Below are positions 7,977 to 16,796 of a stretch of 64,000 bases of DNA, piece after piece (the first letter of the stretch is position 1; each line of letters opens with the position of its first letter). Below the pieces are notes generated by a model. That model did no database searches, was not told the DNA's origin, and was given only the letters and a program-made list of their open reading frames with translations. Source of the stretch: Actinomycetospora callitridis (GTDB lineage: Bacteria > Actinomycetota > Actinomycetes > Mycobacteriales > Pseudonocardiaceae); assembly GCF_028737265.1 (NCBI RefSeq), contig NZ_JAQZAK010000007.1, positions 124,001 to 188,000 of the forward strand, read 5' to 3'. The translations under genes and the position numbers were made by a program.

Positions 7977-8318
7977 TCAGGTCCGCCGGACCGATGCCGC
8001 GGCGATGTGGGCGACGAGCAGGCTCTCGGGGTGCTCGGCCAGGTGATCGCGGGCCAGGACGAGGGCGCGGTCGATCTCCCCGCGCCGGAAGGCGGCCGCG
8101 AGGGCGACGATCTGGCGCTCGCGCGCGCCCTCGGCGACCTGCGCCGCACGGGCGAGCACGCCCTGCCACGCCGGGACGACGAGTGCCGCGGCGACGAGCG
8201 TCGCCGGGTCGTCGCCGGCGCGGGCGCGTTCGATGAGCGCTTCGGTCGCCGTCCTGTCACCGGCGATGAAGCGCCGGATCAGCCGGTCCGTGCTGCTCGG
8301 GTCCACGTCGCCGAGCAT
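7977..8318 (-). CDS. Small helical hypothetical protein upstream of DUF4386 gene
   Basis: This is a 113-aa acidic/basic amphipathic protein made almost wholly of predicted helices, with repeated Ala-Arg-Glu patterns (TATEALIERARAGDD, AFRRGEIDRALVLARDHLAEH). The helix-turn-helix spacing resembles tetratricopeptide-like hairpins, which would suit protein-protein binding. No catalytic motif is visible. It is the first gene of a two-gene minus-strand unit and lies 55 bp from the divergent SARP-like regulator. Function is unknown. Confidence 0.6.
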   Translation of the reverse strand: MLGDVDPSSTDRLIRRFIAGDRTATEALIERARAGDDPATLVAAALVVPAWQGVLARAAQVAEGARERQIVALAAAFRRGEIDRALVLARDHLAEHPESLLVAHIAAASVRRT

Positions 8319-8361
8319 TTGCGCGACCGCTGACGGGACGCTGACGACCGGCTGACGGGCC

Positions 8362-8367
8362 TAGGCT
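8362..8367 (+). promoter_or_regulatory. Leaderless -10 box for SARP-like gene
   Basis: TAGGCT fits the actinobacterial TANNNT -10 consensus and is placed 7-12 bp before the GTG, so transcription would start at or next to the start codon. A CTGACG at 8341-8346 could serve as a weak -35 box. This explains the missing Shine-Dalgarno sequence. Confidence 0.5.
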
Positions 8368-8373
8368 CGCCCC

Positions 8374-11199
8374 GTGCTCACGGTCGCGGTGCTCGGACGC
8401 GTCGAGGCGCGGCGCGACGGTGTCCCGACGTCGATCCCCGGCGGCCTGACCACTGAACTGCTGGTGCGGCTCGCGCTCGACGCCGGGCGTCCGGTGCGGG
8501 CCGAGCGTCTCGTCGAGGATCTGTGGCCCGACCCGGCCGGCGTCCGCCCCAACACCCTGCAGGCGAAGATCTCGCAGCTACGGCGCGCCCTGGGCGATCC
8601 CGCTCTGGTCGACGGCGGGCCCGCCGGCTACACCCTCGGCGTCGAGCCCGGCGACGTCGATGCGCTCGAGGCACTACGGCTGGCCGAGGCGGGCGCGACC
8701 CAGCTCGTGTCGGGCGACCCGGCCGGTGCCGCCGCCACCTGCCGCGCCGGACTGGCGCTCTTCGGCTCCGAGGTCCTCTCGGCCGCAGGGACGGCGGAGT
8801 GGGTGCTGCCTCATCGGCTAAGGCTCGAGGAGGCCCGCGCGAGGCTGACCGAGGACGAGCTCGCCGCGCGCCTCGCCCTGGGCGCGACCGGCGAGATCGT
8901 CGGGGAGCTGGAGTCGCTCGTCGCGGTCCTTCCCCTGCGCGAGCAGCTGTGGTCGCTGCTGATCACGGCCCTCTACCGTTCCGGTCGCCAGGCCGACGCG
9001 CTCGACGCCCTCCGAAGGGTGACGGCACTGCTCGTCGAAGAGCTCGGCGTCGACCCCGGCCCGGAGCTGCGGGCGCTGGAACGCCAGGTGCTGACCCACG
9101 ACCAGGCGCTTCGACCGGCCGCGGCCGAGCGCCACCGCGGGAACCTCCCCGCACCGACCACGCCCCTGGTCGGCCGCACCGCCGACCTGGACGGCCGGCT
9201 GGCGGACCTCGACGCCCACCGGCTCGTCACGCTCGTGGGCCCGGCCGGCGTGGGCAAGACCCGGTTGGCCATCGAGGTCGCCCGCCGCAGCGCGGCACCA
9301 GGTGGGTCCTGGCTGGTGCGGCTCGAGGGGGTACGGACCGCGGCGGAGCTGCCCTCGGCACTCGCGGAGGCGGTCCCGGGAGCGGACGGGATCGAGGGGC
9401 TGCTGGGCGCCCAGCTGCTCATCGTGCTCGACAATTGCGAGCACCTGGTCGAGCCGGTGCGCGAACTCGTCGTCGCGGTGCTCGACACCGCCCCAGGGGT
9501 CCGCGTCCTCGCGACCAGCCAGAGGCCGCTCGGGCTGGACGGGGAGGTGGCGCGGGAGCTGCCCCCGCTCCCCGAGCCGGACGCCGTGGCGCTGTTCGCG
9601 CAGTCCGCCGCCGCGCGCCGGCCGTCGTTCGCACTCACCGCCGACATCACATCGGCCGTGTCCCAGGTCTGCCGGGCGCTGGACTGCCTGCCGCTCGCGA
9701 TCGAGCTCGCCGCCGCCAGGACCCGGATCCTGACCGTGCCCGAGATCGCCCAACGACTCGACGACCGCTTCACCCTGCTCGCCGACCCCACCTCGACCCG
9801 ACCCGAGCGTCGCCGCACGCTCGCCGCTGCCCTGTCCTGGAGCTATGACCTGCTCTTCCCCGACGACCATCGCGGCCTGTGGGCGCTCGCCCCGTTCCCC
9901 GGTGGCGCCACGATGCCGGCCGTCGAGCACGTGCTGGTCGCGCTCGGCGTCCCGGCCGCCGCGGCGCTCGACGTGGTGGAACGCCTGGTCGACCGCTCGC
10001 TGGTCACGGCGGACCCGAGCGGCGGCGACGCCACCCGCTTCCGACTGCTCGACAGCGTTCGGGCGTTCGCCGCCGACCGTGCCGCTGAGGCCGGGGCGGC
10101 CGACGTCGCCGCGGACGCCCTCGTCGGCTGGATCGCAGATCTCGCCGACGAGGTCGAGGCGGGAATCCGAGGGCACGGCCAGGCCGGGCACGCGACCACC
10201 ACCGCCGCCGAACGCGCGACGATCGACGCAGCGCTGGACCGCGCCCGGGTTCACGACCCGGAGACCGGACTGCGCATCGCGGTCGGCTTCGGCTGGGCCT
10301 GGGTGCTGCTCGACGACGCGGCGGCGGCGGGGCGGCTACGGACCGCACGGAGCGCCGCGCCCGGTGCACCTCACGGCCTCCGGGTCACGGCACTGCTGCT
10401 GGAGAGCTGGCACGAGGCCATGTCGGGTGACCTGCTCCGCGCCCGCGCCGCGCTCGACGCCGCGACCGCCCTCGCCGGCGACGACGCGACGCTCGTCGAA
10501 CTCGCCCGCTGGCACGGGGGCTTCGTCCAGCTCCAGGAGGGCCGGCCCGCGCAGGCCCTCGCCGACCTGCAGCGCTGCCGCGCCGACTTCGCCTGCCGTG
10601 GACGCGCCTGGGAGGAAGGTGCCTCCGCGCTGCTCGCGGCGTTCGCGCACCTCGCCCTCGGCGACACCGCGGCCGCTCGGGCCGCGGGCCAGGACGCCAT
10701 CGGCATCGTCGGACCGCTGGGCGACGCGTGGGGCCTCCAGCACGCCCAGGGCCTGCTCGGAGGGATCGCCCGGGCCGAGCAGCACTTCGACGCCGCCGCC
10801 CGCCACCATGCGCACGCCGCCGACGCCGCCACCGCCCTCGGCTTCGGCGGAGCAGCCGCGCTGCACCTGGCCGACCTCGGCCGTGCCCAGCATCAGGGTG
10901 ACGACCCGGCCGCGGCGGACACGCTCCGCCGGGCCGCGGACGCCGCGGAGTTCGAGGGCGATCTCCGGTTGCTCGCCGACACCCGCGTATCCCTGGCCGA
11001 GGTCCTCCTGGCAGTCGGTGACCGGACGACCGCTCACGACCTGCTCGTCGCCGCCGACCGCTGGTACACCGAGGCCGGAGCGGGCGACGGGGGCTCGCTC
11101 GCTTCCCGACTCCTGGCCACCCTGCGCGCCGAGGACGGCGAGCACGACGTCGACCCGACGCTGCGCGCGGTCCACGTCGCGGCGCCGGAGCCCGGGTGA
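8374..11199 (+). CDS. SARP/AfsR-type regulator: BTAD + NB-ARC ATPase + TPR
   Basis: The product has 941 aa. The N-terminus (1-95) is an OmpR-like winged helix (LTVAVLGRVEARRDG, RAERLVEDLWPD, NTLQAKISQLRRALGD). The bacterial transcriptional activation domain follows (100-245; VELGVDPGPELRALERQVL). A STAND ATPase has Walker A GPAGVGKTR near 289 and Walker B LLIVLDNCEHL near 347. The C-terminal ~350 residues are TPR-like helical repeats. Such proteins are ATP-dependent activators of secondary metabolism or stress genes. Its target is most simply the divergent small-protein/DUF4386 unit. The GTG start has no ribosome site, but TAGGCT sits exactly at -12 to -7, which indicates a leaderless mRNA. 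Confidence 0.92.
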   Translation: MLTVAVLGRVEARRDGVPTSIPGGLTTELLVRLALDAGRPVRAERLVEDLWPDPAGVRPNTLQAKISQLRRALGDPALVDGGPAGYTLGVEPGDVDALEALRLAEAGATQLVSGDPAGAAATCRAGLALFGSEVLSAAGTAEWVLPHRLRLEEARARLTEDELAARLALGATGEIVGELESLVAVLPLREQLWSLLITALYRSGRQADALDALRRVTALLVEELGVDPGPELRALERQVLTHDQALRPAAAERHRGNLPAPTTPLVGRTADLDGRLADLDAHRLVTLVGPAGVGKTRLAIEVARRSAAPGGSWLVRLEGVRTAAELPSALAEAVPGADGIEGLLGAQLLIVLDNCEHLVEPVRELVVAVLDTAPGVRVLATSQRPLGLDGEVARELPPLPEPDAVALFAQSAAARRPSFALTADITSAVSQVCRALDCLPLAIELAAARTRILTVPEIAQRLDDRFTLLADPTSTRPERRRTLAAALSWSYDLLFPDDHRGLWALAPFPGGATMPAVEHVLVALGVPAAAALDVVERLVDRSLVTADPSGGDATRFRLLDSVRAFAADRAAEAGAADVAADALVGWIADLADEVEAGIRGHGQAGHATTTAAERATIDAALDRARVHDPETGLRIAVGFGWAWVLLDDAAAAGRLRTARSAAPGAPHGLRVTALLLESWHEAMSGDLLRARAALDAATALAGDDATLVELARWHGGFVQLQEGRPAQALADLQRCRADFACRGRAWEEGASALLAAFAHLALGDTAAARAAGQDAIGIVGPLGDAWGLQHAQGLLGGIARAEQHFDAAARHHAHAADAATALGFGGAAALHLADLGRAQHQGDDPAAADTLRRAADAAEFEGDLRLLADTRVSLAEVLLAVGDRTTAHDLLVAADRWYTEAGAGDGGSLASRLLATLRAEDGEHDVDPTLRAVHVAAPEPG

Positions 11200-11322
11200 G
11201 CGTCGCCGCTCCGGTCCTCGGGTCACCGGCCACCAGGGCGCGGTCGCCACGGTCCTCCCAGCAGCAGTTCCGCGATCTGCCGCACGCCGACCGGCAGTGG
11301 CCCGCCCGCTCGACTGCTCCTG

Positions 11323-12006
11323 TCAGACGCTCGCCGCGAGTGCGGTGAGTGCGACGGCGCCCACGCCGTAGGTCAGCGCGAGGCCGACGCTGCGAGGTAC
11401 CTCGCGGGCCGCACCGAAGCGGCGGTAGATCCCTGCGAGTCGATCCCGGACCTCCTGGCCCCACAGCTGCCCGACCAGCAGCAGGATGAGACAGGGCAGG
11501 CAGTACACCACGGCGTAGCCGATCAGGAGCACGATCGCCCAGCTCAGCCCGACACCCGCGGCGGCCATGCGTTCAATGGCGATGAAGTAGGGGAAGGCAT
11601 TGGGGAGATCCGCGCCGGTCACGACCACCCCGGTCGGCGCCGCGGTCCACACCGAGAACCAGGTCGGCAGCGAGATCGCCGCCACTCGCCGCGCCCGCAA
11701 GCGTCGGAGGCCCGTCACCAGCAGCGCGACGGCTGCCGCGCCGAAGGCGAGCCGGCGCACCCAGATCAGCCCGCCGGCGACCGCGGCGGCATCGGCCGCC
11801 AGGTAGACCGCGAGGCCGACCGCGAACACCGTGGCCGCCGCCCCGGCGGCCACGCACAGCCCCAGCACCACCGGCGAGGTGCTGCGGCCGGCTCCCGACG
11901 GGGTCACGGGCAGGAGCAGGATCAGTGCGACCAGCCCGATCGTGGCCGGGTTCAACGAGTCCAGCAGCGCCAGCGCGGCCACCGTCCCCACCAGCGCGAA
12001 GCTCAT
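11323..12006 (-). CDS. GAP/Sap-family (LysE-like) membrane transporter
   Basis: The 227-aa product has six predicted membrane helices. The N-terminal LDSLNPATIGL is a hallmark of the GAP/Sap (sulfolipid-1-addressing) and LysE-type exporters, where an Asn-Pro in helix 1 is conserved. Helix 4 carries TGADLPNAFPYFIAIERM, also typical of the family. The predicted role is export of a lipid or small metabolite; substrate is not deducible. The ATG overlaps the stop of the TetR gene by 4 bp, so both are co-translated and the TetR protein probably controls this exporter. Confidence 0.85.
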   Translation of the reverse strand: MSFALVGTVAALALLDSLNPATIGLVALILLLPVTPSGAGRSTSPVVLGLCVAAGAAATVFAVGLAVYLAADAAAVAGGLIWVRRLAFGAAAVALLVTGLRRLRARRVAAISLPTWFSVWTAAPTGVVVTGADLPNAFPYFIAIERMAAAGVGLSWAIVLLIGYAVVYCLPCLILLLVGQLWGQEVRDRLAGIYRRFGAAREVPRSVGLALTYGVGAVALTALAASV

Positions 12007-12530
12007 CGGACCGGCCGGTCGGCCCTGCCCGGCAGCACCTCGGCGAGGACGGCCTCGAACTCCTCCTGGGTCAACGCCTGGCCGGTGAGCGTGGCCAGGA
12101 ACAACCCGTCACCGACCAGCCGCACCACCAGCGCGCGCACCGGGTCGGAGAGCTCCGACTCGATGACCTGCTGCCACCGCGCGATCGCCGCGGCGACGTC
12201 GCCGGGCATCTCGATCCGGCCGCTCGCCCCGAGCCGCATCAGCGAGAGCAGGGCACGCGCGGTCCGGTGGTCCGGGCCCTCCACCACGGACAACCGGAGC
12301 CAGGTCGCCGCAGCTTCCCCTCGCTCCGCAGCGTCGAGCATGCGGTGATCGGTCTCGGCGACCACCCGTCGCAACAGACCCTCGACCAGTGCCGAGCGGT
12401 CGGGGAAGTGATGGAGCAAGCCGCCCTTGCTCACCCCGGCCCGGGCTGCGACCGCATCGAACGTCGGCTCCGGATCCCCTGCGAGCACCAGCTCCTCGAG
12501 GGCCTGCAACACCTTCTCGCGAACTCCCAC
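12003..12530 (-). CDS. TetR-family repressor paired with exporter
   Basis: The product has 175 aa. The N-terminal helix-turn-helix reads PTFDAVAARAGVSKGGLLHH followed by FPDRSALVEGLL, the classic TetR signature. The C-terminal ligand domain (about 70-170) resembles the TetR_C_37 type. It is the first gene of a two-gene operon with the GAP-family exporter (4-bp overlap). An autoregulated drug- or lipid-responsive exporter is the simplest reading. The ATG at 12530 is preceded by a short spacer with only a weak ribosome site. Confidence 0.9.
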   Translation of the reverse strand: MGVREKVLQALEELVLAGDPEPTFDAVAARAGVSKGGLLHHFPDRSALVEGLLRRVVAETDHRMLDAAERGEAAATWLRLSVVEGPDHRTARALLSLMRLGASGRIEMPGDVAAAIARWQQVIESELSDPVRALVVRLVGDGLFLATLTGQALTQEEFEAVLAEVLPGRADRPVR

Positions 12531-12604
12531 GCCTCCTCACGCTACCCGACCGTCCAGACGGTCCGGCGGGTAGAGAGATAGGGACGCACCCGCTGGAGCA
12601 CTCC

Positions 12605-14239
12605 CTAGACACGCACCGGGTCGATCCACAGGTCCCGGAGGGCCGACTCGACGTCGGCGCCGCGGTGTGCCGCGGCGACGAGCGCGACGTGAGCGTCGGG
12701 ACGGACGACCACGGCGGCGGGGGTGGCGACCCCGAAGCGGCGGTGCACTGTCCCGCCTGCATCGATCAGCGTGGTGACGCCGGCATCGGTGCCGGCGACC
12801 CCGTCGTCGGCCGTGATCACCCGGAGCACCGGGACACCGAGGCCGGCGGCGCGCGTCGCCGGTCCGTCGAGTGCGGTCCGGTCGTCGCGGGTCGGTGGCG
12901 CGCCGTGGAGCAGGACCAGGGCGGGGCGCGGACCGCGGAGGTGCTCGTGCAGCCACGTCGGGCGACCGTCGGGCCGGCGGCGCACGGGTCCGTCGGGCAC
13001 GCGGTCGCCGACGCCCACTCCCCGCTGCCACGGCCACCGGCGGGCGGTCGCGTAGGTGATGTCGAGCTGGGCGGCACGGAGGAAGAAGGCCCGGCGGAGC
13101 GGACCGAGGTCCAGCAGCGTCCGCAAGGTCGCGTCGCGAGCACGCTGCACCCGACGGTCGCGGATCCCGTAGAGGCGCTGGAGGCCACCCGTGCTGGTCA
13201 GCAGGCCCTCCGCGATCGGCCGGCGCTCACGCTCGTAGTCGTCGACCACGCGGTCGTCCCCACCGGTGAGCGCCAGCGCCAGTCGCCAACCGAGGCTGTA
13301 GGCGTCCTGGATGCCGGTGTTCATCCCGAGGCCCCCGGCGGGCGTGTGGACGTGGGCGGCGTCCCCGGCCAGCACGACCCGGCCACGGCGGTAGTGGTCG
13401 ACGACCCGCTGGTTCACCCGGTACACCGAGAACCCCTGCATGTCGGAGAGCCGGGTCTCGTCGTCGCCGGTGCGACGGCGGTAGAGCTCGGTGAAGCGGC
13501 CGAGGGAGTCCTTGGTGAAACGTCCGGTCGCCATCTCCTCGGGGCTGAGGGCGGCGGTGACGCGCCACCGGCCCGATTCGGAGAAGGGGAACGCGAGCAG
13601 GGCCCCATCCTCGTTGAACCACGAGTAGATGCGATCGGGCGCAAGGTCCCGGTCGAGCAGCACGTCCGCGAGGACGATGGTCTCCTCGAGGTCGGCACCG
13701 GTGCCCCGGAACGGCAGGCCGAGGGTGCGGCGCACGGTGCTGCGGCCGCCGTCCGCGCCCACCACCCAGCCCGCCCGGATCTCCTCGCTCACCCGCGGAC
13801 CGGCGACCTGGACGACGACACCGTCACGCTCCTGGCGGAAGCCGATGAGGCGCCGGTCCCGTTCGACGCACCCGCCCGACGTGGCGACGAGGTCGGTGAG
13901 GACCTCCTCGGTGCGGCGTTGCGAGGTGTTGAGCAGGAACGGGAAGCGCGTCGTGTCCGTCGGCGGGAACGAGATGCGGAACGTGAGGCTCGCCCCGGCG
14001 TACGCCTCGGTGTCGGTGATGCGGACCCCGGTGTCCACCAGGGCGCCGGCGACACCGAGGTCGTCGAGGACCTCGAGGGTCCGCGGGGTGATGCTCGTGG
14101 CCCGGGACGTGCTGGCCGGCCCGGGGGCCTGGTCGATCACCCGCACATCGACGCCGCGGCGCAGGAGGTCCGCGGCCAGCGTGAGGCCCACGGGGCCGGC
14201 CCCCACGACGAGGACGTCGGTCGCGGTCACCGTGGTCAT
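12605..14239 (-). CDS. FAD-dependent aromatic-type monooxygenase
   Basis: The product has 544 aa. The Rossmann motif VLVVGAGPVGLTLAADLLRR lies near 9-28, the DG motif VVGADGGRSTVRR near 165, and the FAD-ribityl motif LAGDAAHVHTPAGGLGMNTG near 285-304. This order is that of the PheA/TfdB-type class A flavoprotein hydroxylases (PF01494). A C-terminal thioredoxin-like domain (about 430-544) also fits. It would hydroxylate a phenolic or polyketide-like substrate using NAD(P)H and O2. ATG at 14239 follows a GGAGG site. It is divergent from a MarR regulator across a perfect palindrome, so aromatic-inducible control is likely. Confidence 0.9.
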   Translation of the reverse strand: MTTVTATDVLVVGAGPVGLTLAADLLRRGVDVRVIDQAPGPASTSRATSITPRTLEVLDDLGVAGALVDTGVRITDTEAYAGASLTFRISFPPTDTTRFPFLLNTSQRRTEEVLTDLVATSGGCVERDRRLIGFRQERDGVVVQVAGPRVSEEIRAGWVVGADGGRSTVRRTLGLPFRGTGADLEETIVLADVLLDRDLAPDRIYSWFNEDGALLAFPFSESGRWRVTAALSPEEMATGRFTKDSLGRFTELYRRRTGDDETRLSDMQGFSVYRVNQRVVDHYRRGRVVLAGDAAHVHTPAGGLGMNTGIQDAYSLGWRLALALTGGDDRVVDDYERERRPIAEGLLTSTGGLQRLYGIRDRRVQRARDATLRTLLDLGPLRRAFFLRAAQLDITYATARRWPWQRGVGVGDRVPDGPVRRRPDGRPTWLHEHLRGPRPALVLLHGAPPTRDDRTALDGPATRAAGLGVPVLRVITADDGVAGTDAGVTTLIDAGGTVHRRFGVATPAAVVVRPDAHVALVAAAHRGADVESALRDLWIDPVRV

Positions 14240-14261
14240 CAGATACCTCCGTTGCCATGTA

Positions 14262-14276
14262 GCTCCGTAACGGAGC
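14262..14276. promoter_or_regulatory. MarR operator candidate (15-bp dyad)
   Basis: GCTCCGT-A-ACGGAGC has 7-bp perfect arms around one base. It lies in the 59-bp gap between the divergent monooxygenase and MarR genes, beside the MarR gene's -10 box. MarR proteins bind such dyads. Occupancy here would block both promoters. Confidence 0.6.
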
Positions 14277-14286
14277 CAACGTCGGC

Positions 14287-14292
14287 TATAGT
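14287..14292 (+). promoter_or_regulatory. Leaderless -10 box for the MarR gene
   Basis: TATAGT matches the -10 consensus and sits at -12 to -7 relative to the ATG at 14299. No Shine-Dalgarno sequence precedes that ATG. The operator dyad ends 10 bp upstream, overlapping the space expected between -35 and -10. Confidence 0.6.
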
Positions 14293-14298
14293 GCCTCC

Positions 14299-14796
14299 AT
14301 GTCGGAGCGAGGGCAAGACGAGGCCGTCGAACGCCGGGAGCGCGGCTATGTCGACGCGTCGGAGGTGTCGTGGGCCGTGCGCGCGTTGCAGCGGGCCCAG
14401 ATCGAGCTCGACCGAGCTTTGGCCGACCAGATGGGGCTGCGGGCACTCGATTACGCCGCGATGATCTTCCTCCTGCAGTCCACGCGCCCGCCCGGGCCGG
14501 TCGAGCTCGCCACGTGGCTCGGCATCTCCACCGGTTCGGGGACCGAGCTCGCCGACCGGCTGGAGCACAGCGGGCACCTGCACCGGCGCCGCGCCGTGGA
14601 CGATCGCCGCCGTATCGTCCTCGAGCTCGACCACGACGCCGTCGCGGCGATGGTCGACCGCCTCCGGCCGCTGTTCGCCGACCTCGAACGCGTCGCCGAC
14701 ACGTTCACCGAGGACGAGCGCGCCGTCATCGCCCGCTACCTCGATGCCGTCACCGATCGCACCCGCGCCCACGCGGCCTCACTGCGGCCGGGGTGA
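14299..14796 (+). CDS. MarR-family transcriptional regulator
   Basis: The 165-aa product is a winged-helix protein. The recognition region PVELATWLGISTGSGTELAD followed by RLEHSGHLHRR corresponds to the MarR helix-turn-helix, and the wing is AVDDRRRIVLEL. N- and C-terminal helices would form the dimer interface. It is divergent from the FAD monooxygenase with a 15-bp palindrome between them. It most likely represses that gene, and itself, until a phenolic ligand binds. Confidence 0.9.
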   Translation: MSERGQDEAVERRERGYVDASEVSWAVRALQRAQIELDRALADQMGLRALDYAAMIFLLQSTRPPGPVELATWLGISTGSGTELADRLEHSGHLHRRRAVDDRRRIVLELDHDAVAAMVDRLRPLFADLERVADTFTEDERAVIARYLDAVTDRTRAHAASLRPG

Positions 14797-15001
14797 CCGA
14801 CGACGCGCCGGCGAGACCTCTCGTGCACCACGCAGCCGTGCCTGCCCGGCCGGGGTACCGGGGCCCGCTCAGCGACCGTCGATCCGCCCCAGAGCGCGAC
14901 CAGGGGGGGTCCGCTCAGCCCCGGATCGGGAGGCCGTGGTTGTCCGCCCGCCGACCCGCGAACGTCATCGGCACACAGCCACCGACCCGCCGGAGCTCCC
15001 C

Positions 15002-15712
15002 GTGCCGAACGACCTCACTCCCGCCGCGTCACTCGACCCGACCGCGGCCGTCCCGCTCGACCGCCACTCCGACGGGTCGACCGCCGACGACGGACCGACG
15101 ACGCTCGGTGCGGCGTGGCGCAGGAGCCTGGCCCGCTCCGGGGGCGTCACGGGCATCCTCGTCGCCGCCGCACCGGCCGTCACCTTCGTGGTCGCCGACG
15201 CCCTCGGCGGCCTGACCTGGGCGTTCGTCGCCCTCGCCGTCGCCGCGCCCGTGGTGTTCGGGGTGCGCCTGGTCCGGCGGGAGTCCCTGCGCGGCGCGCT
15301 GATCGGCCTCGCCGTCGCCGGCGTCTGCGCCGCCGTCGCCGCCTTCTCCGGCGAGGCCCGCGCCTTCTTCCTGCTCCCTACCCTGATCCCCGCCGTGCTC
15401 GGCGTGGTCTTCCTCGGCTCGGTGCTCCTACGCCGACCGGTCACCGGGATGCTGCTCAACCGCCTCGCCGGCGGCCCCGCCGACTGGCGAGACCACGCCC
15501 GACTGCTGCGCGTCTACACCCTCACCACCCTCGCCGCGGTCGGTCTCCACATCCTCAACCTCGTCCTGCGCGGCGTGGCCTACCTCGCCGACCAGCCCGC
15601 CGTCCTGGCCGCCCTCGGCGTCGCCGCCGCGCCCGCGTTCGCCGCCCTCGCCGCCCTCACCCTCGTCACCGCCCGCCGCGCGATCACAGCCGGCACCCCC
15701 ACCGCCGCCTGA
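15002..15712 (+). CDS. DUF3159 membrane protein
   Basis: The 236-aa product has a disordered polar N-terminus (about 45 residues). It then has six or so membrane helices with the DUF3159 pattern GLTWAFVALAVAAPVVFGVR, RRPVTGMLLNR and DWRDHARLLRVYTL. The family is found in Actinobacteria and its function is unknown. GTG at 15002 follows a short GGAG. The gene ends 44 bp before the first SDR and may share its transcript. Confidence 0.85.
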   Translation: MPNDLTPAASLDPTAAVPLDRHSDGSTADDGPTTLGAAWRRSLARSGGVTGILVAAAPAVTFVVADALGGLTWAFVALAVAAPVVFGVRLVRRESLRGALIGLAVAGVCAAVAAFSGEARAFFLLPTLIPAVLGVVFLGSVLLRRPVTGMLLNRLAGGPADWRDHARLLRVYTLTTLAAVGLHILNLVLRGVAYLADQPAVLAALGVAAAPAFAALAALTLVTARRAITAGTPTAA

Positions 15713-15756
15713 CCGCGCCACCCGACCACCGAACACCTCACGAGCCAGGAGCAACC

Positions 15757-16796
15757 ATGTCCCGCACCCCTGACATCACCGTTCCCGACCTCACCGGCAA
15801 GCGCGCCGTGGCCACCGGAGCCAGCGACGGCATCGGGCTCGGGATCGCCCGCAGGCTCGCGGCTGCCGGCGCCGAGGTGATCCTGCCCGTCCGCAACCCG
15901 CGCAAGGGCCAGGCGGCGATCGCGGCGATCCGCGAGCAGACCCCGGGGCGACCGTGTCGCTGCGGGAGCTCGACCTGTCCAGCCTCGACTCCGTCGCCAC
16001 GCTCGGCGCGACCCTGCGGAGCGAAGGCCGCCCGATCCACGTCCTGATCAACAACGCCGGCGTCATGACCCCACCCGAGCGGCAGACCACCGTCGACGGG
16101 TTCGAGCTGCAGTTCGGCACCAATCACCTCGGCCACGTCGCCCTCGTCGCGCACCTGCTGCCCCTGCTGCAGGCCGGCCGCGCGCGGGTGACCTCCCAGA
16201 TCAGCATCGCCGCCCGCTTCGGAGCGATCAACTGGGACGACCTGCAGTGGCAGGATTCCTACGGTGACGGGATGGCCGCCTACAGCCAGTCGAAGATCGC
16301 GTTCGGGCTCTTCGCCCTCGAGCTCGACCGCCGCAGCCGTGCCGCAGGCTGGGGAATCACCAGCACCCTCGCCCACCCGGGGCTCGCGCCGACCAGCCTG
16401 CTCGCCCCCCGCGCCGAGCTCGGCCGCGACCAGCCGGCCGGGAACCGGCGGTTGATCGGTGTGCTGTCGGCCCGCGGCATCCTCGTCGGGACCGCCGAGA
16501 GCGCCGGGCTCCCCGCCCTGCTCGCCGCCACCTCCCCGGAGGCACACGGTGGGCACTTCTACGGGCCCCGCGGGCTCGGGAGCTTCGGCGGCGCCCCCGC
16601 CGAGCAGCGCCTCTACCGTCCGCTGCGCAACATCGACGACGCCGAACGCATCTGGCAGATCTCTCAAGAGCTCATCGGCGTCCCGTTCGGCAATGCCGCC
16701 GCCACCGCGGCCCACAGTGCGATGGGCGGCCGCGCGTCAGCAGCGGTGCACAGCGTTCGTTCCTCCATCGTCACCAGAACGGGAGAACCCTTGTGA
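15757..16796 (+). pseudogene. Short-chain dehydrogenase, frameshifted
   Basis: The start (ATG 15757 after AGGAG) encodes the SDR cofactor motif AVATGASDGIGLGIARRL (Thr-Gly-x3-Gly-x-Gly). After AAIREQTPG the frame is lost at a CCCCGGGG run (15941-15948), and it resumes one frame over as SLRELDLSSLDSVATLG. One more G would join both halves perfectly. The second half has the SDR features VLINNAGVMT and the YSQSK active site, and ends at 16796. The combined length (~346 aa) is normal for the protochlorophyllide-reductase-like SDR group. It is either a recent pseudogene or a one-base sequence error. The 3' end overlaps the next SDR start (GTGA). Confidence 0.8.
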
